64,000 bases of DNA from Sialis fuliginosa (Eukaryota; Arthropoda; Insecta; Megaloptera; Sialidae). The position numbers and the translations under genes were made by a program. The notes under the pieces are model-generated. The model had not been told where the DNA came from. It did not search any database and saw only the letters and a list, made by a program, of their open reading frames with translations. This document shows, piece after piece, positions 46,967 to 57,000 of the stretch; position 1 is the stretch's first letter, and every line of letters begins with the position of its first letter. The DNA lies in the NCBI GenBank assembly GCA_961205875.1, contig OY540820.1, forward strand, positions 14,508,001 through 14,572,000, read 5' to 3'.

Positions 46967-49259
46967 TTAAATATCTATAGTCTGTCACTTCACTTTCTTA
47001 CAATATTTATTCAACAACTAGTGTTTAAAATAGATGTTTAACAAAAACATTTTATCAAAACGTAGTAGATTTTCTACATTTTCTTGGTATATCAAGTGGC
47101 CAATACAAACAAAAGCAAAATTTAAGAAGGCCACGCACAAATCTATATTTGTTTAAAACAACGTCGTGTACGCTAGACTTAATTGTTTCATTAGCTTTGC
47201 TGATGTACACGATACATCAAATCATGGTTCCTTAAAATAAAATACACCTTTTAGCAGTGTTTCTAAACAGTTTTATTGTCAAGGACTCTACAGAGTGTAT
47301 TTTCTTTCTATATTATTTCATAATAATTTAATATGAACTTCTGACATCCTATAGAAAAAAACAGGCATTTTTTATAAATAGAGGGTTCTGTAGGGTTAGG
47401 GGATAAAAAAAAAAAAATTAGATAATTAATTTAATAATCAGTGTGTGTCAACTCTCTTAAAATTTCTAGTTTTGGGTTATCATCACATATATTTTATATT
47501 TTTTATATGTACTACCTTTAGTTTAGAAGTTGTTTCTGTCAATTAATCTGTCGCAATTATTGAGTATCTACTCAAAATAAAAGTATAAAATATGTTTATA
47601 AATATATTAATGAAATTTTAAGAATTATGAGTCCATTCAGATGTATTCTCAAGTCCGGCACTGCAAAACACATTTGTAACAATCTCTTCTGACAGATATG
47701 AATTATCTCTTATTACATTTGTGGCTCTTGTAATAAGATATACGATACAGATAGTATATTTAGTGGTAAAAATAGAAGAAGAAAACCATGAAATAAAATA
47801 CGTTGGAACAATCGATGTTTTATTAGTCACAACTTTTCAATTTTAATTTAAGTGTATTGGTTTCTTTGCAATTCAACATTGCGAACAAGTTTCAGTTTTT
47901 CATTTAAAGTGAACAAAATCAAAATATCACTAAAACGTGTTTGAAACGTCGATTGTATCTGAAAATCAAGATACAAATTCGAGAATAAATAATTATTATG
48001 TCAATAATATTTTTTACCTGTAAAGAGTACAGCGGAGCTTTTAAAGCTTATTTATTATTGAATATTTTAATAAATTTTCTTCATGCAAAAGGCAGTTATT
48101 ATTATATTATAAGATCTTATCTTGTTACGCCTCTGTTTAAAATATTTGGTACACGAATGCATTTAATAATTAAGAATGAATGCATTTCAAAATATGAGAG
48201 TTTGCCAAAAGTATTGTAATATATATGTATGAGTTATTTAAAGTCATTCATATTCATAAAGAAGTAGGTATAATATATATTTATGTTTTGTACAAATATA
48301 TCACAGTTAAGAAATAAGGTACTGGCACCAGTTATGGCCGCTATAAGAGCAAGGTTTACTGTTTTTGTGATTGGTGGGCTTCTTTTTTGTAATTAGGACA
48401 TGAGTCTGAAAATTTTAGTTAGTTGGAATGGTGTCTTAATTGACAAGGTATCAAAATAAATACAAATGAAAATAAAATCTTCAGTAACTTTTAACGCAAC
48501 CTGTATGAATAATAAACAATGATACCTAAATGTTTTAACAATTTAAACATTTTGAAGACCACTATAGTTGATGATGTTATATGTACACATACAATGGAAC
48601 GAAAACTCGCTGTAAAATTAACATAAAAATGTATTGACAAAGGTGTATTTAACACCAGTAGTGTCCATTGAATTATACCACATATTGTTGTTGGTATTAT
48701 TCATGAAATTTTTGTCGAATTTTATTATTTATACAGCGTATCGAATTTTTATAGTTATTGTATGGTTTTTATTACTTTATTAAAACCATAAGACACCTGA
48801 CTTTTAGTTTTTTAAATATTATTTTTATGTTGTTTCATAAAATTGATACGTTCGCATAATTTATATTAAGAATATTTTATTTACTTTTACACTTAATTCA
48901 AGCAATTTTAAAGTTTGTTGTTACTTAGGAAGCCAGGTGTTTGGTATTTTATATGATTCTTCGATAAATTGCAAATAAAAAGCCGGATGTAAAGTTTTCA
49001 TAAATTATAATATAAACAATATTTTTGTATGTGAAGGTTTTTAGTTTATTGTTATTGAAGTAATATTTTTAATAATATAATTCTTGTAACTTACATACTT
49101 GGTAGAAGATTATGAGTCGAAAATAATTTTTAAAAAGTCATTTTGTCCTTTGAGGTAAATAATTTGAGTTTTTTTTTTTAAAGTAGTATATGTTTAATAA
49201 TATAATTCTAGTAACTTACTTAGTAGAAGATAGACCAAAAAAAAAAAAAAAAACAGTGT

Positions 49260-49375
49260 TTGAAAACACTTCGTATTTAAAAATGTATAGAGTTTATTGC
49301 ATTTTTGTCAAAAAGACACGATGCTGCTGTTTTGTTTTTTCGGTCTAAACACGGCATTATAATTTTTTAACTCAC
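49260..49375 (-). repeat. dispersed repeat H, copy 2
   Basis: Contains caaaaagacacgatgctgct and cggtctaaacacggc, the reverse complement of the sequence at 55900-56045. Confidence 0.55.
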
Positions 49376-49812
49376 GCCCATGTGAAAATGGTGAAAATTA
49401 CATAAAACTAGTTTTCTACGGAACCCTAAAAACGACCGCCATTAAGTTTTGGTAATTGTTTCGTATAATGAGCTAGATTGCTTGTTGTGTATCCATGAAC
49501 TAACAATAAGCTTATTGCTAAAATACATAGACAACGTAGAAATCAATCAACTGGAAATACCTTACAAAAAGATGTTGTTTTTGTTTTGACCGAGAGACAA
49601 TTATCTATAATATGGGGACAAAAGAGAAAATATATCTTGAATTTTTCAATGTCCCGAGAATCATACATATTTAAAATAATTATAATTTAGATTTCATAAT
49701 ACTGAATTAATCAATTAAAGAGTATATGAATGCAAGATTTACCAACGTTTCGTCATACAAAAGGATCAAAACGTTGGAAAATTAACTGCGACCAGAAGAA
49801 TGCGACTTATGT

Positions 49813-50106
49813 CCGGTATTATAAAAGAGCTAGCAAAATTTGCTAGCTAGCAAGCACTTTCAAATGGGGTATTAATTCTGTACTAGTATCTATGGAATTT
49901 AGAGCAGTGACACTTCAACTAATTGTAACACAGTTGGCATCTTTGACCGTACAAAATAAGTTTCATAATATCACCACTGTTACCTACAACGCGTGCGCGA
50001 AACTTGTCAAAGTCTTCAACAAACTCCAAAAGAACTGTCATATAAGTTTGATATCTTATTTGAAAGTGCTTGCTAGCTATCAAATTTGCTAGCTCCTTTA
50101 TTATAC
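49813..50106 (+). mobile_element. MITE B (GCTAGC-rich ends), best-preserved copy
   Basis: The left end ccggtattataaaagagcta, then gctagctagcaagcactttc, is matched in reverse by the right end aagtgcttgctagctatc, then aaatttgctagctcctttat. Inverted ends are about 55 bases. The interior matches 40141-40415. Overlapping frames on both strands inside are repeat artefacts. Confidence 0.72.
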
Positions 50107-51580
50107 GCAAATTACAGTAAATTATTTTTAGTCACACTGCAATCAAGATTGTTTAATTAGTTTTAACAATTTAAACAAAATACTGAATTAATGCTATTTT
50201 AAAATACACAAAGCCGTTTCAACATTTCAATATAATGACACTGTCTTGGACATCAGCTGTAAACCGTACAATTGTTTTTGCTCTCACATTTTAGCCGTGT
50301 AATAAATTTTTTCGTCTTGACGTACTCACTGTTTTTATTTCATTTGGTCCGTTCTGCTTTACAGAATTGTGTAATTGAGCGGGACACAGAGAATGTGTTT
50401 AAATATTTGATAAACATGATAGACATAAGAATTGGAACGCGCATGTACTACATAGCCTTTATAAGTAAGTGTTGAGTGTATTATTATTATTATAATATTA
50501 TATACATAACGGCAGGGTTGGATTCGATGTTGGAGTGATTGTTATTCCATTTATTGAGGTTGAAATGCATTGTCAAAGATTTTTCGTGAATTTTTCTTAT
50601 CTATGCGAAATGTGGTGCAAATTACCAAGGAAGGATTCGAGGGTAGGGCGAGTCTTGTACCCGCATTGAGATCCCCCCCCCCCCCTAACGGGATGATCAT
50701 TACATCAAGTTAATCATTAAAAATACCTTTAAGTATTCTAATAATTTATTCATTTAAGATATTAAAAAGAAATATTACTATTTTTGTCTAAACAATATAA
50801 TTTTTTTCTACCTGAATGCATAAAAAATCGACTTTTATTATCGATTATTATTCATCATACTTTTACAAAAAAAAAATTATCGAAAAATTCCATTCTATTT
50901 ATAACATTCATAAGTTATATCAATAAATGTCAGAGAACTAACTTTCTGAATTACTCAAATCTATGCGACAGTTTTTCAATAGAACCTTCAAAAATGTCAT
51001 TATTTGTTTTCTATTTTTTATAAAAATTATATTTTGTAAACTGTTTTTCAATCTTCAATTACCAATAAATAACATATACCATTTTTATTTAATTTAATTT
51101 TTAACCTTGTAGACCCTAAAAAAACGTTAGTTTTCAATACGTTCTGGTGGATGTTCCCCATTAATAATATCAATTGAAACAATGCAACAATTTAGGCATC
51201 TGTATGAGGTTTGTTGGGGATTAAGAACAAAATGAATTCCACTCCACCCCTGATGAAATATGCGACTAAGATTCACACGAGTAATTGTCTTTAGTATGCA
51301 TGTGTATATAACGAGCAGAGCACAGGAAAAACAAATTTAAATATTTTATTAACTTGCCAGCAAATACCAAACAATCAACGGACCTGAGAATAGTGGATTT
51401 TAAATTGGAATACCGTGAACTCCACTGCAGTAAAACCAAATATGTGATAAAAAGGTGATCGTTGTTTATATATGCATATTTTCTATTTTATTACCAATAA
51501 TTTATCTATTACTTTAGTTGTTTCCTGATAGATTTCAGTTCATGAATCAATATTACTTGCAAGATATGTTACGTAATATG
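50107..51580. other. AT-rich spacer with a poly-C tract
   Basis: No gene seen. A 14-base-class poly-C run sits near 50671. The rest is AT-rich without recognised structure. Confidence 0.5.
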
Positions 51581-51839
51581 CAGTGGCGTAGATAGATTTT
51601 TGTGATGGGGGGAGATATGACCAGGACCGCAACTAGAAGTTCGGAGGTTCCGGGGCAAAAAATATGCAAAATCGAAAAAAAAATTAATGACCTTTTTTTT
51701 TACTCTTAATTTACCCAATTTTTCCTATTTACTTCTACTGTTTTGTTCATACTAGGAGAGTTTAAAAAAATGTCTTTGAGTTTTCTCATGGAGGGAGATT
51801 GATCACCTTAATCCCCCCCCCCCCCCCCTATCTACGCTG
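51581..51839. mobile_element. hAT-type MITE with CAGTGGCGTAGATAG ends
   Basis: The 259-base element begins cagtggcgtagatag and ends ctatctacgctg. A perfect 8-bp duplication gtaatatg flanks it (51573-51580 and 51840-51847). It contains a long poly-C tract near its right end. No coding capacity. Confidence 0.85.
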
Positions 51840-51967
51840 GTAATATGTACATAATGTACACTACACATCTAATGCCGATATTAAAGTCTTATATAACATT
51901 TTTCAGTAGGATTTTTTTACTGTAGGAATTTTTAGTTGATTTATTATAGTATTATTTATTTAAATGT

Positions 51968-52042
51968 TCGGTATTATAAACGAGCTAGTTAGCAAGCACT
52001 TCCAAATGAGGTTTCAAACGTATCTGACAGTTTTCTTTAAGT
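51968..52042 (+). repeat. solo left end of MITE B
   Basis: The run tcggtattataaacgagcta, then gttagcaagcacttccaaat and gaggtttcaaacgtatctga, matches the MITE B left terminus. The remaining element is absent. Confidence 0.55.
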
Positions 52043-53460
52043 TAAAATAGTTTTCTTTTAAAAATTTTAAAAATTACATGCGGTATTTAATTCTTAAAAT
52101 GTTTTATTTTTTTAGTGGGTGTTGGTATTTTATTTGAGCAGGTGTACGACGCTAAATTATATTAAAATAAATGTTATTGTAAACATACCAATACATTAGG
52201 AAATATTGATCTTATCGCTGGTACAGCTACATTTTTTCAAAATGATATAATTAGAAAAAGTATATATAAATTATTATTTTACGTACACGAAATTCGAAAT
52301 CGTTTCCTAGAAAGAGCCAGGAAATGAAAGTTTAAAGACATTAATAGAAACATCCATCTATTGTTACAAAGTAAATATAAACACATCAATATTACCGACA
52401 TGAAAAAATTGCATCATTGTCATAGTTATTTTTATATCTAGCTTTTAGTTTTCAATGGTACAAAATCACAAAAAATAACATTAAATAAATTATATTTTTT
52501 ATTAAATTATATTAATTAACCATTCCGAGCTACTTAGAAGTAAACGTGACTAACTCAATTGTCTATATCTGTTTTTAAATATAATTTCAGAACTGGAAAT
52601 CAAAATGGTTCATTCAAAATTTAATAAATTCACTATAACCGATGTAGTTAAACCGTTTTAACTGGTGCTGTTTACACATACGAGAATAAGTAACCTCAGC
52701 TGGAATTATAATTCCGATTTGAATTACGCTATAAGTTCTGGAAGTGTTAGGCTCTTGATGAGGACTTCTTGTGAAGTCGAAACACGTGTCGAGTGACATT
52801 GTTTAAGTTTCTTCGTTTTTCCAGTAATATTTACAGTTGTTTTTTGGAACTCTTCAAATTGTAGATAATAAGCACTTTTTGCCTGTAATAAAATTTCACC
52901 ACTGGCAACTTCATATTGTTTATAAAAACAGTAATTTTTGTTTCGTAAGGCACAGTTACTCATTTTTGTATCTGACTAGCTTATATACGAGAATGTCGGA
53001 TATGTGATCAATACCTATCATAAATTTCCAAATATCGAATTACACTGTTTAACGTTATTAGTGTAAATGAAAGGGTGATGTTTTAATGGCCGTTAGAAAA
53101 ACGATCGTATTTCTTTAGTACACAATTTACAGCAGTTTGATGTTGAATTATATTAATTACCTCAACACAACACTACAATAATTTTATATATATAGCACAT
53201 GAACGAGTATCGACGGACGTTTTTTTTTATAATTACTGACATTTAAATTCCGTTCGTTTACGATCAGCAGTTTCTCAAATGTTAACGGGTAATATTAAAG
53301 CTTATTTTATTATTACTATATGAACTGCTTATTAACAATTATTCTAGCGGTATAATTATTTGTATTTATCCCATAGCCACCACAAAGCTTGTGGGGGGGA
53401 GGGGGGTGGCAGGGTACTATCTTGGGAGCTTTTTTTGTCGTCGTCAAAAACAATTATTAG
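52043..53460. other. AT-rich DNA with unassigned minus-strand frames at 52614-52963
   Basis: Two overlapping minus-strand frames (79 and 61 codons) cover 52614-52963. Neither matches a family I can name, and splice or frameshift links between them are not evident. They may be a transposon remnant. The rest is AT-rich, ending in a G-rich run near 53392. Confidence 0.35.
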
Positions 53461-53790
53461 ATTTCTTAGTTAGGTTTATAAATAAATTCCTGCGTTCTTT
53501 TAAAATTTATACTTTTATTATGGCGAAAAGTTCTTTTGACTACTTTTGAGACAGTAAAGTCATCGACGCATTTTCGAACTTCATCATTTTGAAAGTATGT
53601 ACTGGAACATATGGTAATCAAAGTGCGTGGGCCTCTTATTCGAGAACAAGTAGTGTTTGCTTGATCTGAACAGCAACATGAAGGTTTGCATTATCGTGGA
53701 TCAAAATGACATTTTATATACCACAAGCTGGGTTTTTTTTTCGAAGCGCCTCGTTCAAGCGATTTAATTGGTCTTTGAAGCATTATGGAT
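53461..53790 (-). pseudogene. degraded mariner transposase fragment
   Basis: Read on the minus strand from about 53775, a frame gives KDQLNRLNEALRKK, then after a stop codon NVILIHDNANLHVA, the mariner block around a catalytic Asp. Further on, another frame gives NDEVRKCVDDF, like the mariner C-terminus. At least two stop codons and a frame change break it, and no inverted ends are found, so it is a dead relic on the flank of the ankyrin gene. Confidence 0.72.
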
Positions 53791-54033
53791 TTTACAATTT
53801 GACATTTTCGTCTCGTTAAAAGGGGGTTTTAATTTTTTTTATAGTTAAATTTGGGTGGGGGGTTAACTGCTACTCCCTCCTAGGGTGCGCCACTGTATCA
53901 TCCACTTTATGTCTTTTGGTACCTTATCCTATTGCAAGCAACCGATTGGAAATGATAACCAAATTTAATTTGCCAATCGATAAGAAAAATAAATCCAAAT
54001 ATAGTTTCTGAACATGCTTCTTTTTATTTACAG

Positions 54034-57000
54034 ACATACGTGGCGCGATGAGCGCCAGTCCCACAGGGGGTGGTGTTGTGGATGCCTTCCCCGGTGGCGG
54101 TGCTGCAGGTCCATCCACTCCCGTCGTCGCGCAACAGCTGCATGCGGCGGCGCGCGCTGGTAACGCCGAGCGGGCGCGGTCGCTGTTGTACGGACGGACT
54201 GCGGCGCCGGTGGATGCCCCGGACAACGCCGGACGCACCCCGCTCCAGGTGGCCGCCGCGGAAGGTCACGAGGACACCGTCCGAGTGTTACTAGCGCATG
54301 GAGCGAGGGTTGATCGCCGGGATGCTGTTGTAAGTATAATTGTTCTTTCAGGAGAGTATTAACTGTATTATAAATAAATAAACTGATCGATATTATTTTA
54401 AAATTTGTCAACTGAAAATCTTCCATTTTACATAATATGCTCTTTCATGTGGGGTAAGTGCAGAAATGAGGCAAGTGCATTAACGGGTTCTTTTTATTAT
54501 AATACGAGTGAAATTGTAATAGCTAATATGTAGTGAACTACTAAAAGTTAATACCAACTTGTTTAAAAAGTTCACTACTCCAAAACTAAACAACGTATCT
54601 TGATGCAGTAAAAAGCATTTTATACTAGGTATATTCATAATTCTGCTCTTGCCCCATAGCATATGAAATAATGCTTCAAAGCGTTTTTAACTACCGGTAA
54701 TGCACTTGCCCCGAAAATGGGGCAAGTGCACTGTAGTTGACATTTTTACAATTTCCTATCATAATGCAAATATATAAAGAAAATTGGCGTCCAATTTATA
54801 CTAGTCAGTAATAACTGCACAATCATTTGATACTGAAAATATTAAGTATTTATATAACAGATTGAACATATATGGGTTCAAAGTCCAACTATGCAAAAAC
54901 CGGTCTGCACTTACCCCACTGCACCTTATTTAATATTATATTATATTACTTAAGCATTGAACTTAACAGTCAATATTTGACTGAGCTTTGCACATTTATT
55001 ATAATTTGAATATCGATAGATATAGATCATTATAAATAGTTTTGCGTTTTTGGGTCCTTAATTTTTCTTATATCCTGCCATCGTGTTGTCACACAATAAA
55101 ATAGACAAATATGTAGACATCGCTCACATACATTCGCCTACTTACATCGTAAACCGTGGGTAAAAGTAGATCAAAATATTATGTATAAGGTAAATGTACA
55201 TAATCCCGCCTAGGTACATAATTACGGTCTATTTTATTAAAAATTAATAAATAAGATAAATTTAAGAGATTTCATAAAAGATACTTATTAATTGAATTGA
55301 TTCTATGTTCGGTTATTTTTCGAAATTCGAAGTAACGACAACTAAAGTTATCTTATTTATTAATTTTTAATAAAATACACCGTAATTATGTAGCCGGGAT
55401 TATGTACATTTACCTTATTCGAATTTAATAACACTATTGTATATTTTAAAAGATTATTATAATTTTATTTAGTTTTGAAACTCATAAAGTTTATTTACAA
55501 ACAAGTTTAAATTTCAAGAAGTAATTATTTTATTAGTAAAAAGTGTCAAATGAAATAAAAAATGACACCAGTTATTCAAATTCCTTAAGACAAAGGTTAA
55601 TCATCTTGTAGGAGGGTCTTTTGTTACACGGTTAGACGCGTGGGCTACACACAGATGTATTCTACTTTTGTAACAATGTGTTTCTAGAATTATGTTATGT
55701 GACAGCTAATTGTAAGATAAAATTAATGGTGATTCCATGCATCGTGCATGTTGGTCGTATTTACCACATATTTCAACATCTTTCGTCTAAAATATGTAGT
55801 TTTTTGACTTTTTGATATTGTTTTCTTAAAAATTATCTTTCTGTGGTTAAAATTTAATTCATACTAGGCGTAGTAATTGACATGTAACGAAAGCTTGTTA
55901 TGCCGTGTTTAGACCGAAAAAATAAAACAGCAACATCGTGTCTTTTTGACAAAAGTGAAATAATAAAAAATGCTTATTTCTGCAAAAAATAAAGATTTAA
56001 CGCTTGCAGGTGTCATGGCGCATTTTTGACGTCACGCCTATGTAAACACTCCTTGTCAACTATAATAAATCCTTGTTCCATCGTTAATGTTTCTCAGTTT
56101 TTTCTTTTGGTAAAACAAAACTGAGCAAATTGATAATTTAAAACCACAAAATAATTTATAAACAGTGCAGATATTAATGAAACAAAAATGACGTTTACGT
56201 AGCCGTGACGTCACCCACTCTAACTTGTGTTTTATCAAACATGGCGGATTGCTGTATTTTGCGTTTTTATTTTAACAAAAATCATATTAATCTCGCTTTT
56301 AATATAAAAATAAATACATTTTTTAGAATTTTTTTAACTTGTATTACCTAATTTTTATTATTAGTATTATTTACGCCGTAATAATTTTTTTTTCAGCACA
56401 ATAACACGGCATTACATGAAGCTGCTTGGCGAGGGTTCAGCCGGACGGTGCGACTGCTGGCGACCGGTGCTGGCGCTGCAGCCGCGTCCACCACACCGTC
56501 AACACCAGGAGTCCTGGACATCTGCAACGCGGGCGGAGCCACCGCGCTACATCTAGCCTGCCAAAGGGGCCACAATCAGTCATGCAGAGAGTTGCTAGTT
56601 GCGGGGGCGGCGGCTGATGCCAGGAACGGGTAAAATAATTTTATTTTATTTTTAGCAAGGTTTCATACGAGACGAAGGAGACGGTTTAGGAATGTCTCGA
56701 TCTTGTTTTTTTTACAACCGATAGTCTCGTCTCGTCAAAATTTAAGTTAAATTTTCGGTATCTTTTAATTTTTTTTTTTCGAAGAAAAAATCAATTTTAT
56801 ACAGTCGAACAATCTTTTAAATAATGTTTACACTTGTAGTCATCAACGAAATACTAATTATTGAAAATATTCTAAAACGGAGATTATCGACGAGACTTAT
56901 AAATAAAGATAATATTTTTCTTATTTAAAAAATAATTCAAAAATTCAAAAATTGACAAGTGTAAAAGAGTAAACTTTATCCGTTTCCAGTTTAATAATAA

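Larger units (their letters stand above)
46288..49812. other. AT-rich DNA with dispersed repeat fragments
   Basis: No host gene is recognised. It contains the reverse copy of repeat G (46737-46966), a related end near 48319 and repeat H at 49260-49375. Elsewhere it is low-complexity AT-rich sequence, with a degraded acggaaccctaaaaa motif near 49418. Confidence 0.5.
54330..56396. repeat. ankyrin-gene intron 1 with two inverted-repeat elements
   Basis: This 2.07-kb intron holds the GGGGTAAGTGCA element (54449-54919), a fold-back element (55184-55419) and repeat H (55900-56045), entered separately. I looked for an extra GC-rich exon encoding a further ankyrin repeat and saw none. Confidence 0.6.

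Noticed and set aside
46772..47041. 89-codon frame near 46.8 kb
   Set aside because: It overlaps dispersed repeat G, whose other copy at 29.5 kb does not keep an equivalent frame on its own strand.
54024..54426. Long minus-strand frames opposite the first coding exon of the ankyrin gene
   Set aside because: GC-rich coding DNA produces long antisense frames. The plus-strand exon has clear ankyrin motifs and splice sites, and the antisense frames have no recognisable domain.
54330..56396. A hidden exon encoding the missing second ankyrin repeat
   Set aside because: The intron is AT-rich and full of MITEs, with no GC-rich stretch carrying the TPLHxA-type motif on the plus strand between acceptor- and donor-like sites.
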